NCBI GenBank assembly: GCA_964584415.1
Contig: CAZOZX010000028.1
Location: 1 to 22,104 of the forward strand
Source of the DNA: PHAA01 sp964584415
GTDB lineage: Bacteria; Bacillota; Syntrophomonadia; Syntrophomonadales; Syntrophomonadaceae
Length of the DNA stretch: 22,104 nucleotides
Direction: 5' to 3'
Shown: positions 7,545-15,479 of the stretch, piece after piece
Layout: each line of letters opens with the position of its first letter
Position numbering within the stretch: the first letter of the stretch is position 1
Program-made: the position numbers and the translations under genes
Notes under the pieces: generated by a model
What the model was told of the DNA's origin: nothing
Database searches by the model: none
The model's input: only the letters and a program-made list of their open reading frames with translations

Positions 7545-8138
7545 TTGTTAAATGTAATTTGGCTTTTCCTATTAGTTTCCGGGATCATAGTTGCAGCCCT
7601 AAACGGACAGGTAGAATTAGTAACCGCCGCTGCGTTGGATGCGGCCAAAAATGCGGTCAAGGTTTGTTTCGATTTAATAGGGATCATGGCCTTATGGCTG
7701 GGCATAATGAAAATTGCTGAAAAAGCTGGGCTAATACAGGCTTTAGCCAGCCTTTTAAGACCTTTACTGCGCTATTTATTCCCAACGGTGCCGCCTCGCG
7801 ATCCTGCCATGGGAGCGATCATTCTAAATTTAAGTGCCAACATGTTGGGACTGGGTAACGCTGCCACTCCTTTTGGAATGAAGGCTATGCAGGAATTACA
7901 GAGGCTGAACGGAAATAGGCCGGAAGCTTCCCAGGCTATGTGCACATTCATGGCCCTGAACACATCTTGTATTACCTTTATCCCCGCCACCATCATTGGA
8001 ATCAGATTAGCTTATTCATCCGCGAATCCTACTGAGATAGTGGGGGCTTGCATATTTGCCACCAGCTGTGCCTCTTTGGTAGCGGTTTCACTCGACTATT
8101 GGTTTCGCAGGTATAGCCGTTGGGGAGGGAGAAACTGA
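7545..8138 (+). CDS. spmA: Spore maturation protein A
   Basis: A 197-residue multi-pass membrane protein with a nucleoside-recognition (Gate) domain. SpmA works with SpmB in dehydration of the spore core during maturation. Conserved stretches include ILNLSANMLGLGNAATPFGM (about 88-107) and the M-C-T-F-M-A-L-N-T-S-C-I-T-F-I-P-A segment (about 126-142). The start is TTG 7545, 7 nt after GGAGGGG (7531-7537); the N-terminal LNVIWLFLLVSGI helix follows at once. The stop TGA overlaps the spmB ATG as TGATG, so the two are translationally coupled. The usual neighbour dacB/dacF, a D-Ala-D-Ala carboxypeptidase, is absent. Confidence 0.96.
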   Translation: MLNVIWLFLLVSGIIVAALNGQVELVTAAALDAAKNAVKVCFDLIGIMALWLGIMKIAEKAGLIQALASLLRPLLRYLFPTVPPRDPAMGAIILNLSANMLGLGNAATPFGMKAMQELQRLNGNRPEASQAMCTFMALNTSCITFIPATIIGIRLAYSSANPTEIVGACIFATSCASLVAVSLDYWFRRYSRWGGRN

Positions 8139-8674
8139 TGTTACAAACTGTTCTAAATACGGTTTCGCGTTGGGCCATTCCTTTCTTACTGCTGATTATT
8201 CCTGTTTATGGATTCTTTAAGAAAGTACCAGTTTACGAAACATTTGTGGAAGGTGCTGAGGAGGGTTTTACCACTGCCATAAAAATTATCCCTTTCCTGG
8301 TGGGAATGCTGGTGGCTATCTCAGTGTTTCGGGCCTCTGGAGCTATGGACTACCTGGTGGCAGCTATCCGGCCGGCTATGGTAGCGATAGGTGCGCCCCC
8401 TGAAGTTCTGCCTCTGGCCATGATGAGGCCGCTGTCAGGCAGTGGCGCTTTAGGATTAGCAACTGAGTTAATGAGGGTATACGGACCCGATTCACTAATA
8501 GGAAGAATGGCCTCTGTTATGCAGGGAACCACAGACACCACCTTTTTTGTGCTTACGGTTTACTTTGGATCGGTGGGAATTAAAAGGTTTCGCTATGCTG
8601 TTGTTACGGGACTAAGTGCTGATATTACCGGTTTACTGGCTTCAATTTATATCTGCAACCTGCTGTTTAAATAG
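8138..8674 (+). CDS. spmB: Spore maturation protein B
   Basis: A 178-residue membrane protein, partner of SpmA in spore core dehydration and heat resistance. Signature segments are MMRPLSGSGALGLATELM (about 95-112) and the MQGTTDTTFFVLTVYFGSVG stretch (about 128-147). The ATG at 8138 overlaps the spmA stop and follows GGGAGGGAG (8123-8131); choosing it gives the 178-residue length of Bacillus SpmB. An in-frame TTG at 8120 would add six residues but lies before that SD. No clear terminator follows; fhs then has its own promoter. Confidence 0.96.
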   Translation: MLQTVLNTVSRWAIPFLLLIIPVYGFFKKVPVYETFVEGAEEGFTTAIKIIPFLVGMLVAISVFRASGAMDYLVAAIRPAMVAIGAPPEVLPLAMMRPLSGSGALGLATELMRVYGPDSLIGRMASVMQGTTDTTFFVLTVYFGSVGIKRFRYAVVTGLSADITGLLASIYICNLLFK

Positions 8675-8717
8675 TCGGGTTACGAAAAATCATAAAAGCA
8701 CTACTTAAAGCCAACGC

Positions 8718-8745
8718 TGGACACCCCAGAAAAGGATAGTATAAT
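8718..8745 (+). promoter_or_regulatory. Sigma-A-type promoter for fhs
   Basis: TGGACA (8718-8723) and a perfect TATAAT (8740-8745) are separated by 16 nt. Transcription would start near 8752, giving a leader of about 65 nt. The leader begins with a small inverted repeat, CCTATG (8751-8756) and CATAGG (8767-8772), which would form a 5' stem-loop. Confidence 0.7.
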
Positions 8746-8816
8746 ATTAGCCTATGGAAATTGAGGCATAGGATAGATTTTCAAAGGTTGCTTATATTAA
8801 TAAATGGGGTGTTGAA

Positions 8817-10484
8817 TTGAAGAGCGATATAGAAATTGCACAGAGTACGCAAATGAAGCCGATAATAGAAATAGCTCGGTCATTAGGATTATCTGAGGAC
8901 GATATCGAACTGTATGGCAAATATAAAGCCAAGGTTTCGCTGCAGACCTGGGAACGCCTAAAGGACAGGCCATCTGGTAAGCTGGTACTGGTAACCGCAA
9001 TTAATCCTACTCCTGCTGGTGAGGGTAAGACCACAAATACGGTAGGGTTGGGAATGGCATTAAATAAGCTGGGCAAAAAGGCCATCATTGCTTTGCGTGA
9101 ACCTTCGTTGGGGCCAAGTTTTGGAATCAAAGGCGGTGCTGCTGGGGGAGGATACGCTCAGGTTGTCCCTATGGAAGATATAAATCTTCATTTTACAGGA
9201 GATATCCATGCAGTAACCACTGCCCACAATTTGTTAGCGGCAATGCTTGACAACAGTCTGCATCAAGGTAATCCCTTAAATATTGATCCCCGTCAGGTTG
9301 TGCTCCGCAGGGTAATGGACCTAAATGAAAGAGCCTTGCGTAATATAGTACTTGGACTTGGAGGAAAAGCAGACGGTATCCCTCGTGAATCGGGATTTGA
9401 TATTAGCGTGGCTTCAGAAGTAATGGCTATTTTATGTTTAGCTACCGATCTGGTGGATTTTAAACAAAGAGTGGCCAAGATGGTTGTAGCATATAAATAC
9501 GATGGAACCCCGGTTACTGCTGCTGATCTCAAAGCAGCCGGATCTATGACTCTTTTGATGAAGGATGCTATTAAACCCAACTTGGTCCAAACCCTGGAGA
9601 ACACGCCGGCTTTTATACACGGTGGACCTTTTGCCAATATTGCCCATGGGTGCAACAGCATCATGGCTACCCAAATGGGATTGAAGCTAGGTGAGTATAT
9701 GATAACTGAGGCTGGTTTCGGCGCCGATCTGGGGGCTGAAAAGTTCTTTGATCTTAAATGCCGTTATGCAGGGCTGAAACCCAATGCAGTAGTTATTGTA
9801 GCTACCATCCGGGCTTTGAAGAACCATGGGGGAGTTCCGAAACACAAATTGCATGAGGTTGACATGACGGCTTTGGAAAAAGGAACAGCCAACCTGGAAA
9901 AACATCTGGAGAATCTTAATTTATATGGGGTTCCTGTCGTGGTAGCACTTAACGAATTCCCGGGTGATCAGCCTCAAGAGATTGAATTGGTGAAAAATAG
10001 GTGCGCCAGTTTAGGCGCTGATCTAGCCCTAGCCCGGGTATGGCGGGAGGGAGGTCAGGGGGGCGAGGAACTGGCCCGCAAGGTTATTGCCGCAACTGAT
10101 AAGCCTTCAAGCTTCAGATACCTGTATGATCTGGCCGCACCGCTCAAAGATAAAATTGAAAGTATTTGCGGCAAGATATATGGAGCTGATGGAGTGACAT
10201 ATAGTAAGGCTGCAGATACCATGCTGGCTCGCTGCGAGGAGATGGGTTATGGCGATCTTCCCATATGTATTGCCAAGACCCAATATTCATTGTCTGATAA
10301 TATGAGTGCGGTGGGCCGGCCTCAAGGCTTCAATGTGAACATCCGGGAGGTCCGGTTATCAGCCGGAGCTGGATTTATTGTTGCTATTGCTGGCGATATT
10401 ATGACTATGCCTGGTCTAGGGAAAACCCCGGCTGCGGAAAATATTGATATATTGCCTGACGGAGAGATTGTGGGATTATTCTAA
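8817..10484 (+). CDS. fhs: Formate-tetrahydrofolate ligase
   Basis: Makes 10-formyl-tetrahydrofolate from formate, tetrahydrofolate and ATP, a step of the Wood-Ljungdahl methyl branch, of purine synthesis and of formate handling in anaerobes. At 555 residues it has the family length. The nucleotide loop TPAGEGKTT (about 65-73) is present, followed by EPSLGPSFGIKGGAAGGGYA (about 94-113), the conserved formate/folate signature. The C-terminal GDIMTMPGLGKTPAAENID is also standard. The start is TTG at 8817, a few nt after GGGGTG; it keeps the family N-terminus and no better ATG exists. It is monocistronic between its own promoter and a bidirectional terminator. Confidence 0.98.
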   Translation: MKSDIEIAQSTQMKPIIEIARSLGLSEDDIELYGKYKAKVSLQTWERLKDRPSGKLVLVTAINPTPAGEGKTTNTVGLGMALNKLGKKAIIALREPSLGPSFGIKGGAAGGGYAQVVPMEDINLHFTGDIHAVTTAHNLLAAMLDNSLHQGNPLNIDPRQVVLRRVMDLNERALRNIVLGLGGKADGIPRESGFDISVASEVMAILCLATDLVDFKQRVAKMVVAYKYDGTPVTAADLKAAGSMTLLMKDAIKPNLVQTLENTPAFIHGGPFANIAHGCNSIMATQMGLKLGEYMITEAGFGADLGAEKFFDLKCRYAGLKPNAVVIVATIRALKNHGGVPKHKLHEVDMTALEKGTANLEKHLENLNLYGVPVVVALNEFPGDQPQEIELVKNRCASLGADLALARVWREGGQGGEELARKVIAATDKPSSFRYLYDLAAPLKDKIESICGKIYGADGVTYSKAADTMLARCEEMGYGDLPICIAKTQYSLSDNMSAVGRPQGFNVNIREVRLSAGAGFIVAIAGDIMTMPGLGKTPAAENIDILPDGEIVGLF

Positions 10485-10510
10485 TCAGATTGAAAAATGA
10501 ATCAATAAAC

Positions 10511-10554
10511 AAGCCCTTTCTGCTTAGTCTAATTGGTCAGCAGGAAGGGCTTTT
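10511..10554. terminator. Bidirectional terminator between fhs and folE
   Basis: A 14-bp stem, AAGCCCTTTCTGCT (10511-10524) and AGCAGGAAGGGCTT (10539-10552), has one wobble pair and a 14-nt loop. TTTT follows on the + strand, and the minus strand reads TTGTTTATT beyond the stem. It can therefore end both fhs and the convergent trmO-folE unit. Confidence 0.8.
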
Positions 10555-10579
10555 CAGTAGTTTTAAAGGTATAGCCGGT

Positions 10580-11152
10580 TTATTTTTGGATTAAGGATAA
10601 TAGTTCTGCCCTAGTTTCGGGTCGGGTTTCAAAGATGCCCCGTACGGCTGAAGTTATCGTCTGGGAACCGGGCTTTTTGACTCCCCGCATAGTCATGCAC
10701 ATGTGTTCGGCCTGTATTATTACACCAACCCCCATTGGCTTCAAGGTGTTAAATATGCAATCAGCAATTTGTGAGGTCAGTCTTTCCTGGAGCTGAGGCC
10801 TTCTGGCGTAAGCTTCCACCACCCGGGCTAGCTTGCTGATCCCGACCACCTTGCCTCCTTTAGGTATATAGGCAACGTGGGCCCAACCATAAAAGGGCAA
10901 AAAATGATGCTCGCACATGGAGTATATGGGGATATCCTTAACCAGGATCAATTCGTCATGGTATTCATTGAACGATACATCCAGGATCTGTTGGGGATCT
11001 ATGTCTATACCAGCGAAAATCTCCTCATACATCCGGGCTACTCGTCGCGGGGTCTCAATAACCCCCTCCCGTTTTGGATCTTCGCCCAACGCTTCGAGGA
11101 TGAGCCGGAAGGCCTTTTCTATTTTATCTTTATCAATCTGTTTACTGCCCAA
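10580..11152 (-). CDS. folE: GTP cyclohydrolase I
   Basis: Converts GTP to 7,8-dihydroneopterin triphosphate, the first step of tetrahydrofolate (or queuosine-type 7-deazapurine) synthesis. The protein has 190 residues. The zinc site is complete: C80 and H83 in MCEHHFLPF, and C152 in AEHMCMTMRG. The catalytic region GISKLARVVEAYARRPQLQE (about 104-123) is typical of type IA enzymes. The start on the minus strand is TTG at 11152, 7 nt after GGCGGTG. It lies 83 nt downstream of trmO and is probably co-transcribed with it. Folate synthesis pairs logically with the convergent fhs, but no other fol gene is in the window. Confidence 0.97.
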   Translation of the reverse strand: MGSKQIDKDKIEKAFRLILEALGEDPKREGVIETPRRVARMYEEIFAGIDIDPQQILDVSFNEYHDELILVKDIPIYSMCEHHFLPFYGWAHVAYIPKGGKVVGISKLARVVEAYARRPQLQERLTSQIADCIFNTLKPMGVGVIIQAEHMCMTMRGVKKPGSQTITSAVRGIFETRPETRAELLSLIQK

Positions 11153-11235
11153 ATCATTTCACCGCCTTTTGTAAATTTGCATTTATTTGTCTGGTAGAAA
11201 CAGAATCTTACCGGTGAACCAGGGATCTCGTTCAT

Positions 11236-12057
11236 TTAAAGGCTCTTGCCGAATTCGATTTGGAATATCTCCTGATCGCTTAGGTTAAGGAAGCTGGAAG
11301 AGTCCACCGTTCGTCGAGCGGAAATTTTAAGGGTAGATTGCTTATCTATCCAAACCGAGTAAGGCAGAGTATCCGACTCATTAAATTTGAAACGGGCCGG
11401 ATTTGCCAATCTGGCACGGCTCAGGCCCTGCAGAGTGTCTCCCAGACAAAGCGAGCCGTCTACAGATACTATTAAATCGGGGCGATTTATGTGTCCCATA
11501 AATTCATCCGCTACTAAAACCATACGAACCGCCATAAAAAGATCTGGACATTGTTCCTGGTGGTGACTGATTGCTTGTTTCAGAAAATGGTTACGGCGCA
11601 TATCTGGGTCCTGGGCACGGATATACGGTGTCCTGGGTGAAAAAACGATGTCCTGCTCGTAGTACGACTTAATATCCAGTACCGGTGTCCCGTCGATTGC
11701 ATCCAGACCCTGCAAACGCAACAGGTTACCCTCGACAGCCTCCAACCGGACTAATGTCAAGGCAATTGGATTGGGCCGGTCGGGCGATCTAAGGCCGAAT
11801 ACACCGAATTCAGGGAGGTTAGCACTAAATCGACGAGGTATAGTTTTCAAGATTCTACGGTTTGATTTATGAAACCACTGTAGGATCCATAGGTGAGAAT
11901 TGGCTTCTATGCTCTGCAATGCCTCCAGGTAAGGAGGATAAACCTCGATCCAGGCAGGCTGATCAAGTTTGTTATATTCATCAAGTCGTTTCAGAGGCGA
12001 TCTGACTATACCTACGGGGGTAAGCTCTATACCAAAATCGGTATCCAATGTCATCAT
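11236..12057 (-). CDS. trmO: TrmO-type tRNA methyltransferase domain fused to an FmdE-like domain
   Basis: A 273-residue two-domain protein. Residues about 12-145 are the TsaA/YaeB beta-barrel: VGIVRSPL, then FGVFGLRSPDRPNPIALTLV (84-103), the SAM-binding signature of TrmO, which N6-methylates t6A37 of threonine tRNA. Residues about 160-225 resemble FmdE: HHQEQCPDL (165-173), an E-x-x-G helix, then C204, D207 and LQGLSRARLANPARF (209-223), recalling the H-x-x-C-P-G and C-x-x-D-x-x-Q pattern. The family glycine after CP is replaced by Asp. About 50 further residues have no recognised fold. Three starts compete: ATG 12057, ATG 12054 and TTG 12048; SD AAAGGA (12064-12059) fits the last two better. 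The TrmO part is confident and the FmdE-like call is by eye. Confidence 0.82.
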   Translation of the reverse strand: MMTLDTDFGIELTPVGIVRSPLKRLDEYNKLDQPAWIEVYPPYLEALQSIEANSHLWILQWFHKSNRRILKTIPRRFSANLPEFGVFGLRSPDRPNPIALTLVRLEAVEGNLLRLQGLDAIDGTPVLDIKSYYEQDIVFSPRTPYIRAQDPDMRRNHFLKQAISHHQEQCPDLFMAVRMVLVADEFMGHINRPDLIVSVDGSLCLGDTLQGLSRARLANPARFKFNESDTLPYSVWIDKQSTLKISARRTVDSSSFLNLSDQEIFQIEFGKSL

Positions 12058-12076
12058 TTCCTTTCATAATAGATCA

Positions 12077-12105
12077 ATTATAGCAAATACTTTAGAGTGT
12101 GCCAC
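12077..12105 (-). promoter_or_regulatory. Sigma-A-type promoter for trmO-folE
   Basis: On the minus strand a perfect TATAAT (12082-12077) is preceded, with a 17-nt spacer, by GTGGCA (12105-12100), which matches TTGACA at four of six positions. The leader to the trmO start is short, about 15-25 nt. Confidence 0.55.
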
Positions 12106-12130
12106 GAAAGAACCGGGTTTTGCAGGATTA

Positions 12131-12159
12131 TTGTGCTTTTTGCAGAAAAAAGGTATATT
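12131..12159 (+). promoter_or_regulatory. Possible sigma-A promoter for rluB
   Basis: TTGTGC (12131-12136) and TATATT (12154-12159) are 17 nt apart. The -10 matches five of six positions, the -35 only three. It would start transcription near 12166, upstream of SD AAAGGA (12177-12182), which also argues against a start at 12162. Confidence 0.4.
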
Positions 12160-12191
12160 GATTGGACGATGTGCATAAAGGAATGGTGAAT

Positions 12192-12905
12192 TTGAGACTG
12201 GCCAAATACCTGTCACAAGCTGGAGTAGCCTCTCGCCGCCGGGCGGAAGAACTCATCTTAACGGGGAGAATCAAGCTAAATGGATCAGTCGTTAAAGATG
12301 TGGCTACATTCATCAATCCTGGCCAAGACCAAATTAGCTGTGATGATTGCTTAGTCTCTGTGCCTGGTTCCGTATATATAATGCTCAATAAGCCAGCGGG
12401 CTATTTATCGACAGTCCATGATCCCCATGGACGCCCAACGGTGGTTGATCTGGTTTCTGACCTGCATATACGAGTACACCCGGTTGGGCGTTTGGATTAT
12501 GATACTGAAGGGCTTTTGTTGCTTACTAATGATGGGGAATTTACCAATTTGATAATACATCCCCGTTATAAGATTGAAAAAAGATACGAAACTGAAGTAA
12601 AAGGCTATGTTTCCGACAACTCCATAAATTTGCTTTGCCAGGGTATAGAACTGGAAGACGGGATTACTGCACCGGCCGCAGTTAAGCTAAGAGAGAGAAA
12701 TCCAGCCCATTCAATCCTGGAAATAGCCATTCATGAAGGGCGCAAAAGGCAGGTTAAAAGAATGTGCGCAGCGGTGGGGAATCCGGTTATTAAGCTGACC
12801 AGGACGGGATTGGGATCTCTCACTTTGGAAGGTTTGCCCAAGGGACATTTCCGGCATCTTACTCCTGAAGAGGTTATTAGATTAAAGTCCCTGGCATTAG
12901 ACTAA
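12192..12905 (+). CDS. rluB: RsuA/RluB-family pseudouridine synthase
   Basis: Converts a uridine of 23S (RluB) or 16S (RsuA) rRNA to pseudouridine during ribosome assembly. Residues 1-58 form an S4 RNA-binding domain (RLAKYLSQAGVASRRRAEEL). The catalytic domain carries GRLDYDTEGLLLLTNDGE with catalytic D102, and the closing motif HEGRKRQVKRMCAAVG. In clostridial genomes this gene commonly follows spmAB, and the usual name is rluB; substrate choice cannot be read from sequence. I place the start at TTG 12192, giving MRLAKYLSQ and 237 residues, because SD AAAGGA (12177-12182) is 9 nt upstream. ATG 12183 and GTG 12186 lie 0 and 3 nt from that SD. Confidence 0.93.
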   Translation: MRLAKYLSQAGVASRRRAEELILTGRIKLNGSVVKDVATFINPGQDQISCDDCLVSVPGSVYIMLNKPAGYLSTVHDPHGRPTVVDLVSDLHIRVHPVGRLDYDTEGLLLLTNDGEFTNLIIHPRYKIEKRYETEVKGYVSDNSINLLCQGIELEDGITAPAAVKLRERNPAHSILEIAIHEGRKRQVKRMCAAVGNPVIKLTRTGLGSLTLEGLPKGHFRHLTPEEVIRLKSLALD

Positions 12906-12989
12906 ATGGCCTTGCTCAGCATTGGAATAAGGTATATAAACTAGCTATTGCCCAATTGAAATATAATCATAGAGACGGGGGATGATATT

Positions 12990-13424
12990 TTGCCTCAACT
13001 CAAAGTAAAGTTACGGTTTGACTATATTGGCAGGCCGAAAACCGGTAAGCTGTTCGGCAATAAGAATGTCGAGCAAATAGCCGACAGTGCCAGACAACAA
13101 AAGGTAGCTACGATGCGAAATGTGCCGATGCAAGGTATCCGTATCGATGAAATTGACATGAGCCAGGATATCTATACGCTGATTGACGATATTACCGGGA
13201 ATAAGGTTGCTTATGCCCCGGTGGTAATCACGTTTTTTGCTGAAAATATTGATGATGTGGTCAAATTTGTGGTCAAAGAAGAATTCAGAACCATTGAGAT
13301 AATCGAACCGGAGGAGTTGCTCCTTTCCAAAAGCGATGTAGAGAAGTTGCTGTTTCGATTTAGCCAGGATTTAACCGACTATAGGGAACACTGGATACGC
13401 CAAATTGACAATTGGCGTTCATAA
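12990..13424 (+). CDS. Unrecognised 144-residue soluble protein
   Basis: I do not recognise this protein. It has no signal peptide, membrane segment or cysteine motif; it looks like a compact alpha/beta fold. The N-terminus is basic (LKVKLRFDYIGRPKTGKLFG), the middle alternates beta-like runs (KVAYAPVVITFFAENIDDVV), and the C-terminal third is helical and charged, ending in REHWIRQIDNWRS. The start is TTG 12990, 8 nt after a GGGGG run (12977-12981). A TATAAT at 12962-12967 just upstream lacks a convincing -35. It precedes the P-loop ATPase and oxidoreductase genes by 81 nt on the same strand, a gap with another candidate promoter, so any link to them is only positional. A small inverted repeat (13398-13403 with 13412-13417) lies across its last codons. 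Confidence 0.7.
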   Translation: MPQLKVKLRFDYIGRPKTGKLFGNKNVEQIADSARQQKVATMRNVPMQGIRIDEIDMSQDIYTLIDDITGNKVAYAPVVITFFAENIDDVVKFVVKEEFRTIEIIEPEELLLSKSDVEKLLFRFSQDLTDYREHWIRQIDNWRS

Positions 13425-13458
13425 TAAATTGGTTTTTAAGTGCAACCTAATATTTCAA

Positions 13459-13487
13459 TTGCATTTGCAGCAGACTTATTCTATATT
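13459..13487 (+). promoter_or_regulatory. Candidate sigma-A promoter for the ATPase-kor operon
   Basis: TTGCAT (13459-13464) and TATATT (13482-13487) have a 17-nt spacer. The -10 matches five of six positions, the -35 three. Transcription would start near 13494, leaving only about 12 nt before ATG 13506, with no clear SD. Confidence 0.4.
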
Positions 13488-13505
13488 AAGTAAAATCTGA
13501 TCGGA

Positions 13506-14180
13506 ATGGAAAGAATTTTGGCGAATATCACTATTTTCGCGGGTGGATTTGGTAGCGGCAAATCCGAGATTGCCTTGAATCATGCACTGAAGAAAGCCAC
13601 GCTTAACAAAAGTATTATTCTAGCCGATCTTGATCTGGTTAATCCATACTTCGTTTCCCGGCAACTCAAAGATATACTGGAACCCGCAGGGGTAAGGTTA
13701 CTGGCACCGGAGGGCGATTTATCTTTCGGTGATGTTCCTACTATGCCCCGAGAGATAATTGGTTTAATTCAGCAGGATACATACATGGTTATTGATGTAG
13801 CCGGTGATGAAGTAGGGTGTACTGTTCTGGGTTATTTGCGCAAGCATATACTTGCCCGGTCGGATTATGAGTTTATGTTGGTGTTAAATCCCTATCGGCC
13901 ATTCAGCCGAGATTTGGAAAGTGTGAGGTTATTAAAGGATAGGCTGGAATGTTCATCTGGTCTTAATTTCTCAGGTATCATCAGCAATCCTAATCTTACC
14001 ACCGACAGTAATATAGAGATTATCAAGAGAGGGCACGAGAAAATAAGGGGATTTAGTGAATCCCTCAACATTCCTATAAAGTGCTTGACCATAGAAAAAG
14101 AGTTTTATGAAGAACTTTTTCCTCACTATGGCAGTTTATTATCAGCAATGGAATTGTATTTGAAGCCGGAATGGTTGTAG
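13506..14180 (+). CDS. P-loop ATPase (CobQ/MinD/ParA-like fold) linked to 2-oxoacid oxidoreductase
   Basis: A 224-residue soluble NTPase. The Walker A motif GGFGSGKS is at 13-20; it lacks the upstream lysine of the deviant MinD/ParA motif. ADLDLVNPYFVSR (40-52) and VIDVAGDEVG (95-104) look like the magnesium-binding and Walker B/switch segments of the SIMIBI class (CobQ, MinD, CooC, Fer4_NifH relatives). It lies 20 nt before the ferredoxin subunit of the oxidoreductase, and I infer a role in that enzyme's assembly, activation or metal-centre insertion; nothing in the sequence proves it. ATG 13506 has no good SD; TTG 13518 is a possible alternative. Base composition matches its neighbours. Confidence 0.78.
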   Translation: MERILANITIFAGGFGSGKSEIALNHALKKATLNKSIILADLDLVNPYFVSRQLKDILEPAGVRLLAPEGDLSFGDVPTMPREIIGLIQQDTYMVIDVAGDEVGCTVLGYLRKHILARSDYEFMLVLNPYRPFSRDLESVRLLKDRLECSSGLNFSGIISNPNLTTDSNIEIIKRGHEKIRGFSESLNIPIKCLTIEKEFYEELFPHYGSLLSAMELYLKPEWL

Positions 14181-14200
14181 TAACGTTTGGGAGGGGAATT

Positions 14201-14416
14201 ATGGCCAAAGGAAAAGTTGCCTTTATTGAAGAGGAATGTAAAGGGTGTGAGCTTTGTATTCACTTTTGTCCTAAAGACGTACTGGGATTGGACAAGACTA
14301 GAATAAATTCATCCGGATATCACCCGGTTACCGACCTCATACCGCTTAATTGTACGGGATGTGGCATTTGTGCTCTTATGTGTCCAGATCTGGTCATTCG
14401 GGTAGAAAGGGAGTAA
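14201..14416 (+). CDS. korD: 2-oxoacid:ferredoxin oxidoreductase, ferredoxin-like delta subunit
   Basis: A 71-residue protein with two 4Fe-4S sites: C13-x2-C16-x2-C19-x3-C23-P and C51-x2-C54-x2-C57-x3-C61-P, the arrangement of a 2[4Fe-4S] ferredoxin. It should pass electrons from the thiamine subunit to free ferredoxin. The start is ATG 14201, behind GGGAGGGG at about 4 nt; an in-frame ATG at 14171 lies inside the previous gene and has no SD. It is the first of four tightly packed subunit genes (delta, alpha, beta, gamma). Confidence 0.94.
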   Translation: MAKGKVAFIEEECKGCELCIHFCPKDVLGLDKTRINSSGYHPVTDLIPLNCTGCGICALMCPDLVIRVERE

Positions 14417-14420
14417 AGCC

Positions 14421-15479
14421 GTGGATAGGGTCTTAATGAAAGGGAATGAGGCGTTAGCCGAAGGAGCTTTGATAGCAGGATGTGTTGCTTTCTTTGGTTA
14501 CCCTATAACACCGTCCAGCGAAATTGCTGAATATATGGCCAGGAAATTCCCCCTTTTGGGCGGAACTTTTGTGCAAGCGGAGAGTGAATTGGCGGCCATC
14601 AATATGGTATATGGAGGTTCGTCAACCGGAGCAAGGGTTATGACCGCTTCTTCTGGACCGGGTATAAGCTTGAAATCGGAAGGGATCTCCTTTATAGCTG
14701 AAGCCGAACTCCCTTGTTTAATAGTAAATGTATCGAGAGGAGGTCCAGGACTGGGGGGAATCCAGCCAGCCCAGTCGGATTATTTCCAGGCAACCCGCGG
14801 GGGTGGGCACGGTGATTACCATCTAATCGTATTGGCGCCATCATCGGTGCAGGAAATGATGGACTTTGCCATCGAAGCTTTCGATCTGGCTGATAAATAT
14901 CGTACTCCGGTTATGATTATGGCTGAAGGCACCCTAGGACAGATGATGGAACCGGTAGAAGTTCGCCCGAAAGTAACCGAATTTATTGAGAAACCATGGG
15001 CGATTGGAGGTTGTAAGGGCAGAAAGCCAAATATAGTCAACACCTTGCATCTTGATCCGGATTTTCTGGAATATCGCAATCATGTTCTGGCTCAAAAGTA
15101 TGCTTCAATAAAAGACCACGAGCCTAAAGCAGAAAATTTCATGGTAGAGGATGCAGAATTAGTGGTCGTAGCATTCGGACTAATGTCAAGAATCGTAAAG
15201 AAAGCCATTATTGAGGTTCGCAAACAAGGCTATAAGGTCGGATTGATCAGGCCTATCACTTTATGGCCTTTCCCAGTAGAACCAATAAGCCAGGCTGCTG
15301 AAAAAGCCAGGTTATTCCTGTCAGTTGAAATAAGCATGGGCCAAATGGTGGAGGATGTCCGCCTGGCTGTAAACGGGCGGGCTCCGGTTGAATTCTACGG
15401 AAGAATTGGTATAGTACCGACTCCGGAAGAGATAGCCAAACAAATCATGGCCATAGCTCAAAAGGAGGGTTTGAGATGA
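14421..15479 (+). CDS. korA: 2-oxoacid:ferredoxin oxidoreductase, alpha subunit
   Basis: A 352-residue alpha subunit with the pyrimidine-binding fold of thiamine diphosphate enzymes. The opening MKGNEALAEGALIAGC, then FFGYPITPSSEIAEYMA (about 24-40), is the family signature, as is the TASSGPGISLKSEGISF stretch (about 75-91). The C-terminal half (about 225-340) matches the POR/KOR domain II, with VVVAFGLMSRIVKKA. The enzyme interconverts 2-oxoglutarate (or a related 2-oxoacid) with the acyl-CoA, CO2 and reduced ferredoxin. The substrate is inferred from overall resemblance to 2-oxoglutarate:ferredoxin oxidoreductases and could be a branched-chain or other 2-oxoacid. The start is GTG 14421, 7 nt after AAGGGAG; ATG 14436 is possible. 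It overlaps korB as ATGA. Confidence 0.93.
   Translation: MDRVLMKGNEALAEGALIAGCVAFFGYPITPSSEIAEYMARKFPLLGGTFVQAESELAAINMVYGGSSTGARVMTASSGPGISLKSEGISFIAEAELPCLIVNVSRGGPGLGGIQPAQSDYFQATRGGGHGDYHLIVLAPSSVQEMMDFAIEAFDLADKYRTPVMIMAEGTLGQMMEPVEVRPKVTEFIEKPWAIGGCKGRKPNIVNTLHLDPDFLEYRNHVLAQKYASIKDHEPKAENFMVEDAELVVVAFGLMSRIVKKAIIEVRKQGYKVGLIRPITLWPFPVEPISQAAEKARLFLSVEISMGQMVEDVRLAVNGRAPVEFYGRIGIVPTPEEIAKQIMAIAQKEGLR

Noticed and set aside
11114..11230. Minus-strand 38-residue frame between trmO and folE
   Set aside because: It has no SD, overlaps the folE start in another frame and shows no recognisable feature.
12162..12191. Ten-residue N-terminal extension of rluB
   Set aside because: No SD precedes TTG 12162, it falls at the predicted transcription start, and the family begins at the RLAKYL segment.
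13398..13417. Inverted repeat at the end of the 144-residue gene as a terminator
   Set aside because: Only six pairs, inside the coding sequence, and the nearest T run is about 15 nt away.
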